From: Pseudobutyrivibrio ruminis AD2017
GTDB lineage: Bacteria > Bacillota > Clostridia > Lachnospirales > Lachnospiraceae
NCBI RefSeq assembly: GCF_000424305.1
Contig: NZ_AUJQ01000003.1
Span: 124,001-188,000, forward strand
Length of the DNA stretch: 64,000 nt
Direction of reading: 5' to 3'
Below the pieces are notes generated by a model that had not been told where the DNA came from, ran no database searches, and saw nothing but the letters and a program-made list of their open reading frames with translations. The translations under genes were made by a program, and so were the position numbers. This document shows, piece after piece, positions 17,733 through 26,781 of this stretch (position 1 is its first letter; each line of letters opens with the position of its first letter).

Positions 17733-19103
17733 ATGTACGATTTTTTTGAGAATATAAAATCATATCAAAACAGAATTGCATACAGATATTTTAGAGAAGA
17801 TACAGTGCATGAGGTTACTTACACTCAGTACTATAACAATATATTAGAATGTCTTGCTAATTTGCAGGAGCGCTTTGGCGATATCGAAGGAAAACATGTA
17901 GCGATTAAGGGTAACAATTGCTACGAATATATTGTTATTTTGGCAGCGCTTATTCTTGGAAAAGCAGTAGTGGTTCCGGTGAATATCCGCGAATCAGATG
18001 AAGTAATCGAAGAAATATTAGCTGATGCGGATACTGATTATGTAATCAGCCAGAATTCCTTTAAGGACTATTGTAGCTTTAAGAATGATGAATCAGGTAA
18101 TCATAGCTTTGATTTAAGTGATGAAAATCGTCTTGTAATGATTATTTATACATCAGGCACTACTGGCAAGCCAAAGGGTGTTATGCTTACCCTAAAGAAT
18201 CTTTTTGGAAGAAAACGCAACATCCTTCCTAAGGAGTACGCAGAAGATGAGGCAAAGGATGATTTGCTAATCACCTATTTAGTGTTTCCACTATATCATG
18301 CAGCAGGCTTGTGTAGCTGGCTTAGCTGGTGCAATAGAGGCTGTATGACCTATATCAATGAAGATATTGGAAACATGCTTAATGAATTGCAGGAGATAAA
18401 AATAGATTTTGCTTTTGTATCTCCAGCTACAATGAAGCTGTGGAAGAAGCGCCTTAAAAGAGGTGGCGCCTTAAAGCTAGGATGTGTTAAATCAGTTGGA
18501 ACAACAGGCGCACCAATGGACAGAGAAATAATCGATTTCTTTGTGGAAAATGGGATAAACTACTGTCAGTTTTATGGAATGACAGAGACCTTCGGTGATG
18601 TCACTTACAACAGTAATGTGACGGATAAAGTGGCATCGGTAGGAAAACTAACTAACGATGCAGTTCTAAAAATAATCGATGATGAGATATGTGTTTCAAG
18701 CTGGAATTGCATGAAGGGCTATTATAACAATCCTTCTGAAACCGTAAATACGATAATTGATGGGATGATTCATACCGGAGATCTGGGGTATATTGATGAG
18801 GATGGATATGTTTATATCACTGGGCGCAAAAAGAATCTTATAATCCTATCAGGTGGAGAAAATGTTAGCCCAGAAGAGCTTGAAAATCTTTTGTACAAAA
18901 ATCAGGCAGTTAAAGAGTGCAAGGTTTTTGAGCGAGACGACAAAATAGTTGCAGCAGTGTTTGCTAAAGAAAGTGATGAGGAAGTTATTCGACAATATGT
19001 TTCGGATTTAAATAAGGGTTTGCCTATTTTTAAAAAGATTCATGTTGTGGAGTTTCAAAATAAAGAGTTTGAAAAAACAGCAAGTGGAAAAATAAGGAGG
19101 TAG
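17733..19103 (+). CDS. AMP-forming acyl/amino-acid ligase (ANL superfamily, DltA-like role)
   Basis: 456 aa. Adenylation motifs in order: MIIYTSGTTGKPKGVMLT (A3 P-loop), YGMTETFGD (A5), HTGDLGYIDEDGYVYITG (A7), GRKKNLIILSGGE (A8) and a terminal TASGKIRR holding the A10 lysine. It is short for the family by roughly 50-90 residues, mostly at the N-terminus. It lies between an acyltransferase and a carrier-protein gene, so it most likely activates an acyl or amino acid and loads the carrier at 19107. The substrate cannot be told from sequence. Confidence 0.85.
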   Translation: MYDFFENIKSYQNRIAYRYFREDTVHEVTYTQYYNNILECLANLQERFGDIEGKHVAIKGNNCYEYIVILAALILGKAVVVPVNIRESDEVIEEILADADTDYVISQNSFKDYCSFKNDESGNHSFDLSDENRLVMIIYTSGTTGKPKGVMLTLKNLFGRKRNILPKEYAEDEAKDDLLITYLVFPLYHAAGLCSWLSWCNRGCMTYINEDIGNMLNELQEIKIDFAFVSPATMKLWKKRLKRGGALKLGCVKSVGTTGAPMDREIIDFFVENGINYCQFYGMTETFGDVTYNSNVTDKVASVGKLTNDAVLKIIDDEICVSSWNCMKGYYNNPSETVNTIIDGMIHTGDLGYIDEDGYVYITGRKKNLIILSGGENVSPEELENLLYKNQAVKECKVFERDDKIVAAVFAKESDEEVIRQYVSDLNKGLPIFKKIHVVEFQNKEFEKTASGKIRR

Positions 19104-19106
19104 AAA

Positions 19107-19325
19107 ATGGATAAGTTTGAAGAAGTAGCAAAAATAATCGAAGAGGTAGCAGATATACCTGTAGATGAAATCGAAGAAGATAGTTCTTTAATTGATGATT
19201 TGGATTTATCTTCTCTTGAAATAATGACAATATTGAACAATGTTTCTAGAAAATTTGGTGTTAAGATTACAGAGAAGCAGACCCTGGAGATTGAGACCGT
19301 AGCAGACATAATTGCAGTTCTGTAA
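19107..19325 (+). CDS. Acyl carrier protein
   Basis: 72 aa, acidic, four-helix carrier fold. The 4'-phosphopantetheine site is Ser36 in DLDLSSLEIM. An AAGGAGG in the last codons of the ligase gene serves as ribosome-binding site. It is dedicated to the ligase/acyltransferase cassette rather than fatty-acid synthesis, judging from its place and the lack of fab genes nearby. Confidence 0.9.
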   Translation: MDKFEEVAKIIEEVADIPVDEIEEDSSLIDDLDLSSLEIMTILNNVSRKFGVKITEKQTLEIETVADIIAVL

Positions 19326-19345
19326 AAGGAAAATGTGGAATTAAA

Positions 19346-20386
19346 ATGAAAAAGATGCAGATTAAGAATACGGCAGGTATGTTTGATTTTCTAAAAGGAA
19401 TCACGATGCTTTTAGTTGTTATTGTTCATACCTTTCAGGAATTTACAGATTATGATTTCGGAAAAAATCTTAATTTTCTGGGTATATTAATGGTGGCATT
19501 ATTTGTAATCAGCGGATACGGCTACAGGAAGAAAAGTTTGAGTAAATCTATAGCTCAGCAGGCACGTTTGATTCTGATTCCGTACAGTATAACAGCGTTG
19601 TTTACCAGTGCTGTTCATCTGTTGTGCCATTACATAAATTATCGCTCTGTAAAAAATGCAGTAATACAGACATTAAAGGTGTTTGTGGGCTTTGTTTTAG
19701 GTATTAGCGAAACCACAACGATTCATGGTTTTGAAATCTTTTCCTGCGGTGCTTTATGGTATTTATTGGCGTTGTTTTGGGCATGGATACTTATGTATTT
19801 TTTAATAAGCTATGTGCCAGAAAAATGGCAATTTTTGGTAGCCTTTGTAGTAACATTTTTAGGACTATATTTGAGCTTTACAACCTGCGCTCCATTTGGC
19901 TTTTTTAGAGGAATGTTTGGGCTGTTTTTTGTTTATACAGGGTATTATTGCAAAAAGAATAAGTTATTTATTAATGAGTGGAAAACTAGTACCAGGTTAC
20001 TATTGCTAGGGTCACTGGGACTAATAATTATAGTTATGCTGTTAAAGGATATGCTTCCTTGGATTGCTATTTTAGTAATGCCATTATCGCTTATATATCC
20101 GCCAGTGTTAGTAAAGATTTTTTTGTATTTAAACAATATATTCAGAGGCTTTGTAGCTAACAAAATAAGGACTATTGGAAGATATTCCATGTATTTTTTG
20201 TGTGTTCATTCGGTAGAAGGAAAGGCGCTTCCATGGTATATGCTTGATGAAAGAATTAATACATCTTCAGAAACATGCGTCATGATTGTGATTAGAATAG
20301 CAATGGATTTATTTTTATGCGCCCTTGTAGTATATACAGTACCAAGGCTTAAAAACGTTATTGAGGATGATATAATCAAACATTGA
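19346..20386 (+). CDS. Acyltransferase family 3 membrane protein (second copy)
   Basis: 346 aa, multi-pass. Starts IKNTAGMFDFLKGITMLLVV with the conserved VHT histidine, like the protein at 16596 of which it is a duplicate. It closes the four-gene cassette acyltransferase-ligase-carrier-acyltransferase. Two acyltransferases could modify different positions or act as a pair. Confidence 0.85.
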   Translation: MKKMQIKNTAGMFDFLKGITMLLVVIVHTFQEFTDYDFGKNLNFLGILMVALFVISGYGYRKKSLSKSIAQQARLILIPYSITALFTSAVHLLCHYINYRSVKNAVIQTLKVFVGFVLGISETTTIHGFEIFSCGALWYLLALFWAWILMYFLISYVPEKWQFLVAFVVTFLGLYLSFTTCAPFGFFRGMFGLFFVYTGYYCKKNKLFINEWKTSTRLLLLGSLGLIIIVMLLKDMLPWIAILVMPLSLIYPPVLVKIFLYLNNIFRGFVANKIRTIGRYSMYFLCVHSVEGKALPWYMLDERINTSSETCVMIVIRIAMDLFLCALVVYTVPRLKNVIEDDIIKH

Positions 20387-20458
20387 TAGACAGTATTGAA
20401 AAATTGGTTACATAAAAATAAAAGCATATAAAAAATTGAGTTTTTTTATGCACATTTT

Positions 20459-20509
20459 TTGATTAAATAGGTGTATATTATATACACTGTGAAAAAATGC
20501 GTGTATACT
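20459..20509 (+). promoter_or_regulatory. Promoter region with palindrome upstream of the pyrophosphorylase gene
   Basis: TTGATT (20459-20464), 16 bp, TATACA (20481-20486). Across the -10 lies a 17-bp inverted repeat GTGTATAT-T-ATATACAC (20471-20487), and a related half-site GTGTATAC follows at 20501-20508. This would fit an operator that overlaps the promoter. No protein can be assigned. Confidence 0.45.
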
Positions 20510-20542
20510 CGCATTTAGTACGATTGAAAGGGAGAAAGTTAT

Positions 20543-21766
20543 ATGACAAAGGAACAGGCAATTGAACTTCTTGAGAGTCGCGGTCAAGGTCATGTCATGC
20601 GTGGTTTTGATAATCTCTCAGAAGCTCAGAAAGAAACATTTTTAGCTCAGATTGAAAACATTAATTGGTCTGATTTTGAACTCATTGGTAGTGATTCCGC
20701 TAATGCTAGAGGCGAATTTGCAGTACCACCTGCAATTGAGCTTTCTGAAATCGAAGCTAGAAAGGACGAATTCGAGGCAGCAGGTCTTGAGGCAATCAAA
20801 AAGGGTGAGGTTGGTGCCATCTTACTTGCTGGTGGAATGGGAACACGCCTTGGTTTCGATTTACCAAAGGGTTGCTACAATGTTGGTCAGACACATGATT
20901 TATATATCTTTGAGTGCCTCATCAACAATCTTCTTGATGTAGTTAAGAAAGCAGATGCTTTCATACCTCTTTACATCATGACAAGCGAAAAGAACGACAA
21001 GGCTACAAGAGATTTCTTCGCAGAGCATGATTATTTCGGATATAATTCTGATTTCGTAAAGTTCTTCATTCAGGATATGGCATGTGCTGTAGATTACGAT
21101 GGAAAGCTTCTTCTTGAAGAGGAAGGACGTCTTGCTACATCACCTAACGGAAACGGTGGCTGGTATGCATCTATGCTTAAGGCAGGCCTTAAGAGCGATA
21201 TTCAGGCTAGAGGGGTTAAGTGGCTTAATGTATTCGCTGTTGATAACGTACTTCAGCGTATCGCAGATCCACTATTCATCGGTGCAACAATCCTTGGTAA
21301 CTACGTATCAGGTTCTAAGGTAGTACGTAAGGTTGAACCAGCTGAAAAGATGGGACTTCTTTGTCTCGAAGATGGTAAGCCAGGCATCGTAGAATACTAC
21401 GAAATGTCTAAGGAGATGTCTGAAGCAAGAGCAGCTGATGGCAGCTTACTTTACAAATATGGTGTAATCCTTAACTATCTCTTCTCAGTTGAGAAGCTTG
21501 ATGAAATTGTTGATAACAACATGGTAGTTCACGTTGTAGAAAAGAAGATACCATTCATCGATGCAGATGGAAATAAGGTATCTCCTACAGAACCAAATGG
21601 TTACAAGTTTGAGTTACTTGTTCTCGATATGATCCACATGATGGATAACAATTTAGCATTCGAGGTAGACAGAAATTATGAGTTCGCGCCAATCAAGAAT
21701 CTTCACGGTGTAGATTCAGTTGATAGTGCAAGAGAGTTATTGGAAAAGAATGGTATAGTGCTTTAA
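20543..21766 (+). CDS. UDP-sugar pyrophosphorylase (UTP-glucose-1-phosphate uridylyltransferase family)
   Basis: 407 aa. The nucleotide-binding block LLAGGMGTRLGFDLPKGCYN and the central NGNGGWYASM segment are those of eukaryote-type UDPGP/UAP1 pyrophosphorylases, not of GalU/RmlA. It makes UDP-glucose, UDP-GlcNAc or a related UDP-sugar from UTP, supplying the glycosyltransferases of the locus. SD AAAGGGAGAAAG. It has its own promoter region after a 156-bp gap. Confidence 0.85.
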   Translation: MTKEQAIELLESRGQGHVMRGFDNLSEAQKETFLAQIENINWSDFELIGSDSANARGEFAVPPAIELSEIEARKDEFEAAGLEAIKKGEVGAILLAGGMGTRLGFDLPKGCYNVGQTHDLYIFECLINNLLDVVKKADAFIPLYIMTSEKNDKATRDFFAEHDYFGYNSDFVKFFIQDMACAVDYDGKLLLEEEGRLATSPNGNGGWYASMLKAGLKSDIQARGVKWLNVFAVDNVLQRIADPLFIGATILGNYVSGSKVVRKVEPAEKMGLLCLEDGKPGIVEYYEMSKEMSEARAADGSLLYKYGVILNYLFSVEKLDEIVDNNMVVHVVEKKIPFIDADGNKVSPTEPNGYKFELLVLDMIHMMDNNLAFEVDRNYEFAPIKNLHGVDSVDSARELLEKNGIVL

Positions 21767-21779
21767 GCTAGGGGGTCTA

Positions 21780-23204
21780 ATGTATAAACGAAAGAAGAAA
21801 TTTTGGGCAAAGCATTGGGACTTTATAACATTAGATACATTGGCGGCATTACTCGCTTTTGCAATTGCGATTTATATTAGATATGGCAGTGTAATAATAG
21901 AAGATGCTTATTTTTCACACAAAAATATCTATTGGAATTTATTTATGATGATTATTTTCGTCAGTATATTAAATGCAGCAATACGTGATCCATATACTGG
22001 TATAGTTCATCGTAATAAATATCAAGAATTAGGTGCCGTAGTTTTACATTCTTTCGTGAATCTCTGCGGCATACTGATATTCTTGTATGCATTCAGATAT
22101 TCAAGTTTCATTTCCCGTGCAGTGATTTTTACATGGGGAGCACTCATGGTTTTTATCATGTTTGCTTTTAGAATAGTGTTTAAGCGAATCATTCGCTATA
22201 GAAAGCTTGAAGATGTTAACAAATCTTCAATGCTTGTTATAGCAGATTCAAGCACAGTAAAGCATTGTTTGGGACAGCTTGCCAACAATCCTTATGTAGA
22301 ATACAAGGTGGTTGGTTGCGCTGTTATTGATAAGAATTGGGTAGGTAAAAAGATTCAGGGCGTGCCAGTAGTTGGTGATTGTGATTCGGTTTTCGAATAC
22401 ATTCGTACTCACGTTGTAGATGAAGTTTTTATCGATGGCAAAAACAGATACAGCGAAGAGCTTTTAGCTGAGCGCCTTGCTGATTTAGGTTGTACAGTAC
22501 ATATTTCACTTATCCATACTGATCACCTTCTTAAAAATCGCGCTATTGAATATTATGGTGATTACATCACTATGACAACTAGTATGCACATCGCTACTAA
22601 CCGCGAAAGCTTTGCAAAGCGTACAGTTGATATTCTTGGTAGTCTTGTGGGCTTGGTATTTTGTGCAATTGCATTTATAATCCTTGCACCAATCATCAAG
22701 ATTCAGGCGCCAGGACCAGTGTTCTTTTCACAGACACGTGTGGGCAAGAATGGCCGCAAGTTTAAATTTTATAAGTTCCGAAGCATGTATGTAGATGCGG
22801 AAGAGCGCAAGAAGGAATTGATGGCTCAAAACGAAATGAATGGTCTTATGTTTAAGATGGAAAACGATCCAAGAATTTTCCCAGCAGGCCACTTCATTCG
22901 TAAATATTCTATCGATGAATTGCCTCAATTCTGGAATGTTTTAATTGGAGATATGTCTCTTGTAGGTACCAGACCACCTACAGAGAATGAATATGAACAA
23001 TATGATTTACATCATAAGGCACGTCTTGCTGGACGCCCTGGTCTTACAGGCCTGTGGCAGGTTTCAGGACGTAGCAACATTACTGATTTTGAGGATGTTG
23101 TAGCCCTTGATACTCAGTACATTAGAAATTGGTCACTTGGTTTGGATATCAGTATTTTATTCAAAACAGTGGCAGTTGTATTTAAAGGTTCTGGCTCTAA
23201 ATAG
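21780..23204 (+). CDS. Initiating polyprenyl-phosphate sugar-1-phosphate transferase (WbaP/CpsE type)
   Basis: 474 aa. Four to five N-terminal helices, a cytosolic Rossmann-like CoA-binding-3 domain (about 145-265), a further helix (about 284-306) and the catalytic bacterial sugar transferase domain: PGPVFFSQTRVGKNGRKF, YKFRSMYVDA, LPQFWNVLIGDMSLVGTRPP, GRPGLTGLWQVSGR. It starts repeat-unit synthesis by moving a sugar-1-phosphate onto undecaprenyl phosphate. It directly follows the pyrophosphorylase gene (13 bp) and ends at a terminator. Confidence 0.92.
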   Translation: MYKRKKKFWAKHWDFITLDTLAALLAFAIAIYIRYGSVIIEDAYFSHKNIYWNLFMMIIFVSILNAAIRDPYTGIVHRNKYQELGAVVLHSFVNLCGILIFLYAFRYSSFISRAVIFTWGALMVFIMFAFRIVFKRIIRYRKLEDVNKSSMLVIADSSTVKHCLGQLANNPYVEYKVVGCAVIDKNWVGKKIQGVPVVGDCDSVFEYIRTHVVDEVFIDGKNRYSEELLAERLADLGCTVHISLIHTDHLLKNRAIEYYGDYITMTTSMHIATNRESFAKRTVDILGSLVGLVFCAIAFIILAPIIKIQAPGPVFFSQTRVGKNGRKFKFYKFRSMYVDAEERKKELMAQNEMNGLMFKMENDPRIFPAGHFIRKYSIDELPQFWNVLIGDMSLVGTRPPTENEYEQYDLHHKARLAGRPGLTGLWQVSGRSNITDFEDVVALDTQYIRNWSLGLDISILFKTVAVVFKGSGSK

Positions 23205-23213
23205 ACAAATCAC

Positions 23214-23251
23214 CCCCGTAAAGGTTATAATAAGCTTTACGGGGCTTTTTG
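23214..23251 (+). terminator. Rho-independent terminator
   Basis: 10-bp stem CCCCGTAAAG/CTTTACGGGG (23214-23223, 23235-23244) followed by CTTTTTG, just after the sugar transferase gene. Confidence 0.88.
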
Positions 23252-23278
23252 TTAATATAACCCCTTCAAGGAGAAAAG

Positions 23279-24163
23279 ATGAAAATTACAGTTATTACCC
23301 CATTTTATGAGGGGGATAAATACATGGACAGTTTTGTAGATAGCATGCTATCTAACGAAAAGGAACTTAGCCTGGCAGGTCACAGCCTGGAGGTTATTCT
23401 TGTAAATGACAGTCCATGGAAAAAGCTTGAGGTACCTTCTGAAGAGAACAGTTTCATGAAGGTTGTCACTAATGATGGTAACAAAGGCATACATTTTAGC
23501 CGCGTGGCAGGTCTTAAGGCAGCCACAGGTGATTATATTATGTTTTTGGACCAGGATGATGTGCTTGAAGGTAATGCCTTAGTTGAAATGCTTACAGCCG
23601 CAATCAATAAAAAATCAAGCGTGCTTGTTTGCAACGCTAACCTAGAGCAGGCTGATGGCACCAAGCTTTTATGGTACAGAAATGAATATCACAAATCATT
23701 GATTAGTGATTTAACTACATATCTTAGAATTGGCATCCAGATAATATCGCCAGGACAGTGCCTCATCAAAAAAGATGTTGTGCCTCAGTTTTGGCAGGAG
23801 CATCTGGTTCAGAAAAATGGAGCAGATGATTATTATCTATGGTTGCTCCTTCTTGCAGCAGGTGTCAGATTTGATTACCTGGACAAGGCGTTGTATACTC
23901 ACAGATACACTAAATCAAATCTATCCAAGGATACTAATATCACAGATGCATCGGTATATGATTTCTTGAATCTGCTTGATGAATGTGATTATTTCAAGCA
24001 GGAAGATATCTTCACATTGCATGAGATGATTACCTACAAGAATCAATTCCGAGCTAGCTCTACACTTGGAAAGATTACTTGCTCACTTGCAAATCTTAGT
24101 TTGTTTATAGACAATTTAAAGTTCAAAAAAAACACGGGGACGGGTTACGGTTTTAACAGATAA
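23279..24163 (+). CDS. Glycosyltransferase family 2
   Basis: 294 aa. ITVITPFYEGDKYMDSFVDS, ILVNDSPWKKLE and FLDQDDVLEG give a GT-A fold with the metal-binding acidic cluster, although the usual DDGSTD is replaced by NDSPW, so donor binding may differ. It starts a new transcription unit after the terminator and overlaps the next gene in TAATG. Confidence 0.85.
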   Translation: MKITVITPFYEGDKYMDSFVDSMLSNEKELSLAGHSLEVILVNDSPWKKLEVPSEENSFMKVVTNDGNKGIHFSRVAGLKAATGDYIMFLDQDDVLEGNALVEMLTAAINKKSSVLVCNANLEQADGTKLLWYRNEYHKSLISDLTTYLRIGIQIISPGQCLIKKDVVPQFWQEHLVQKNGADDYYLWLLLLAAGVRFDYLDKALYTHRYTKSNLSKDTNITDASVYDFLNLLDECDYFKQEDIFTLHEMITYKNQFRASSTLGKITCSLANLSLFIDNLKFKKNTGTGYGFNR

Positions 24164-25092
24164 TGAAAAATATTGCAGTTTTGCTTGCCACATATAATGG
24201 GCAGGAATACTTAAAACAGCAGCTTGATAGCTTGCTCAAACAGACATTTTCAGATTTTAGAATTGTAGTGCATGATGATGGCTCAACAGATGACACTTTG
24301 GCCATTTTGAATGAATATCGTGATGCATATCCTGAAAAGCTGGAATTGCTTTTTAAAGAATCTTGCGGTAGCGCTAAGGCTAATTTCCTTTGGATGCTTA
24401 GCAAGGTAGAAGCAGATGCATATTTCTTCTGCGACCAGGATGATGTTTGGGATTCTACCAAAATCGAAAAGTCACTTAAGGCCTTAGGCTCTGATGAAGA
24501 GCCTAAATGTGTATTCACAGATATGTGGGTTACAGATGACAAGCTAAATGTCATTTCTGATTCGTTTATACGATATATCGGAAGAGAGCCTAAAAACAAT
24601 GCTTACACTCAGGTGTTGATTGATAATCCAGCAGCAGGGTGTACTATGTGCTTTAACAAATCTCTTAGAGATTTAATTGTAAAAGCTGAAAGCATCGATT
24701 TAGATAATATTCCAATGCATGATGCACTGGTGCTTGCCATTGCGTCAATTATGGGTGAAGTCACAGTAATAGACGAACCACTTGTTTATTACAGGCAGAC
24801 GGGGCATAATACTATGGGCGCTACAACAGAATCAGATTCTGATAAAAGAAATCGCAACGTTTCTGATTTTAAAAATGGCAGCCTGTTTGAAAAGAAGAAG
24901 TCCTTCATAAATGAGTCCAGAGTATTTGCCGGAGAGCTTGCCAAATTGGATTTCATTCCAAAGGATAAGAAAAATATTCTTCTTAGATTTACAAAAATTG
25001 GAGAAAAATCCAAGCTTAAAAGAATGAGCTTTTACAAAAAATATAATTTTACCAGAGCCCACCACAATCTTTGGTTTAGGCTATGGGTATAA
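24163..25092 (+). CDS. Glycosyltransferase family 2 (rhamnosyltransferase-like)
   Basis: 309 aa. VLLATYNGQEYLKQQLDSLL, VVHDDGSTDDTL and FFCDQDDVWDSTKI are the pattern of RfbF/RgpB-type rhamnosyltransferases, so a rhamnosyl donor is possible but unproven. Its ATG overlaps the stop of the previous gene. Confidence 0.88.
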   Translation: MKNIAVLLATYNGQEYLKQQLDSLLKQTFSDFRIVVHDDGSTDDTLAILNEYRDAYPEKLELLFKESCGSAKANFLWMLSKVEADAYFFCDQDDVWDSTKIEKSLKALGSDEEPKCVFTDMWVTDDKLNVISDSFIRYIGREPKNNAYTQVLIDNPAAGCTMCFNKSLRDLIVKAESIDLDNIPMHDALVLAIASIMGEVTVIDEPLVYYRQTGHNTMGATTESDSDKRNRNVSDFKNGSLFEKKKSFINESRVFAGELAKLDFIPKDKKNILLRFTKIGEKSKLKRMSFYKKYNFTRAHHNLWFRLWV

Positions 25093-25111
25093 CCTGAAGG
25101 AGATAAGGTTG

Positions 25112-25975
25112 ATGAAAAAAACTTTACTATACATTAAAAAACATGCAGATTTTATTATATTAGATTTAGCTGCATTGATACTTGGATATTGGATGGTAAC
25201 TAGATTCCGTTACGAATTTAGTGCAGTCCACCACGGGGAATTGTTCTTTGATTATGGTGTAGTTCTTGTAGCAGTTTATCTTGTTATATTGCTTCTTAGT
25301 AAGAATCTTTCAGGTGTTATCAAAAGAAGCTTCTTTAAAGAATGCCAAAGCATTTTGGTGCAGGTGTTTGTAACCTGGGCATTCTTCACTGTAGTTCTTT
25401 ACACAATCAAGACAGCGCAAAACTTTTCACGAAGCGTTTATGCTGCAGCCTTTGCGGTATGCTATTTGTTTATTATTATCGAGCGTACCGCGTTAAAATG
25501 CTTTATTCGTTTTAGTCGTTTCCACTCACAGCTTTGTCCAAAGCTTATCATCGTGTGCGACGGCAATCACACTCAAAAGACTATCAAGCGTGTACTTAAA
25601 GGCTCCTTTGAAAACGATTATGAAATCGTAGGTGTTGCAATGACAAAGGAAGAGGACAACGATTATATCGATCATTTCGATTCTGTAGTTGGTCTTGATA
25701 AGATAGAAGAATTTATTAAAGATAAAAAGGTTGATGAAGCTTACTTAGAGCTCAGCGATGCGACAGTTGAAACAGAGGCTATTAACACACTTTTAAAGAA
25801 CAACATTCTTGTTCACCGCAGTCTTCAGGACAGCACAATCAATTACGTTGAGCAGGAAATCGATGAAATCAGTGGACATTCAGTAATCACAATACGTGAT
25901 ACACAGGTTTCATTCGTTACAAGAGCAGAAAGAGTGGAGACAGCCCTCTTTAGAAAGATTACAAAAAAGGATTAG
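25112..25975 (+). CDS. Stand-alone membrane/CoA-binding-3 half of a sugar-phosphate transferase
   Basis: 287 aa from ATG 25112, with AAGGAG 9 bp upstream; a TTG at 25109 is the alternative. Four N-terminal helices and a Rossmann-like domain (LCPKLIIVCDGNHTQ) match the N-terminal two-thirds of the transferase at 21780. The protein stops where the catalytic domain would begin (FVTRAERVETALFRKITKKD against the corresponding part of the full-length protein). No catalytic remnant follows. It is either a regulator of initiation or an old truncated duplicate kept in frame. Confidence 0.75.
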   Translation: MKKTLLYIKKHADFIILDLAALILGYWMVTRFRYEFSAVHHGELFFDYGVVLVAVYLVILLLSKNLSGVIKRSFFKECQSILVQVFVTWAFFTVVLYTIKTAQNFSRSVYAAAFAVCYLFIIIERTALKCFIRFSRFHSQLCPKLIIVCDGNHTQKTIKRVLKGSFENDYEIVGVAMTKEEDNDYIDHFDSVVGLDKIEEFIKDKKVDEAYLELSDATVETEAINTLLKNNILVHRSLQDSTINYVEQEIDEISGHSVITIRDTQVSFVTRAERVETALFRKITKKD

Positions 25976-25984
25976 TTAGGTTTT

Positions 25985-26779
25985 ATGAAGTCAGCAGTAT
26001 TTTTTGACATTGATGGTACACTTTGGGATTACGAAAAATATATTCCAGACAGTTGTAGAGAGGGTATTAAAAAGCTTAGAGAAAATGGTCATCTTGCTTT
26101 TATTTGCAGTGGTAGAGCCAGAGCTTTTATTCAGGATAAGGATTTACTTAGTCTTGGCTTTGATGGAATTGTTTGCTCCTGCGGTTGTCATGTGGAAATC
26201 AATGGAGATGTTTTATACGAAAAGGTCATCGATAAGGATTTTGCAAAAAAGACTGTTGAAATGATTAGAGAATACGGTTTCAGACCTATCCTTGAAGGAC
26301 CTAAGAAAATCTACATGGACGATGATGAATTCGATCATAACGATTATTTTGGTAATGTACTTCGCCGTGATCTTGGTTCTGATTTAGTTACAATTGGTGG
26401 AGATTATTATGGCAACTGGTTGATTAACAAAATGTCATGCGCCACTGATGTAGCTGCTGATAAGAGAATAGAATGTTTTGAAAGACTTTCAAAGCATTAT
26501 GAAATTATAGCCCACAATGATGAAGTGTGCGAGTTGGTTCCAGCAGGACACAACAAAGCAACAGGTATGATGAAGGCCTGTGAATTGGTGGGCATCGATC
26601 CTGCTAACACATATGCATTTGGTGATAGCGAAAATGATCTTGATATGCTACAGGCTGCTCATGTAGGTATTGCCATGGGCAATGGTACCGACAGAGCAAA
26701 GGCTGCAGCTGATTATGTAACCACAGCCTTTGATGAAGACGGTATTTATAACGGTCTTAAGCATTTTGGCTTAATATAA
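25985..26779 (+). CDS. HAD-superfamily (Cof-type) phosphatase
   Basis: 264 aa. Motif I FFDIDGTLWDYEKY with the nucleophile Asp, motif II ICSGRA and motif IV GDSENDLDMLQAA are typical of Cof-type HAD IIB phosphatases acting on sugar phosphates or cofactors. It is the last plus-strand gene of the cluster, 9 bp after the CoA-binding-3 gene, and converges with the minus-strand operon 2 bp away. Confidence 0.9.
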   Translation: MKSAVFFDIDGTLWDYEKYIPDSCREGIKKLRENGHLAFICSGRARAFIQDKDLLSLGFDGIVCSCGCHVEINGDVLYEKVIDKDFAKKTVEMIREYGFRPILEGPKKIYMDDDEFDHNDYFGNVLRRDLGSDLVTIGGDYYGNWLINKMSCATDVAADKRIECFERLSKHYEIIAHNDEVCELVPAGHNKATGMMKACELVGIDPANTYAFGDSENDLDMLQAAHVGIAMGNGTDRAKAAADYVTTAFDEDGIYNGLKHFGLI

Positions 26780-26781
26780 AA

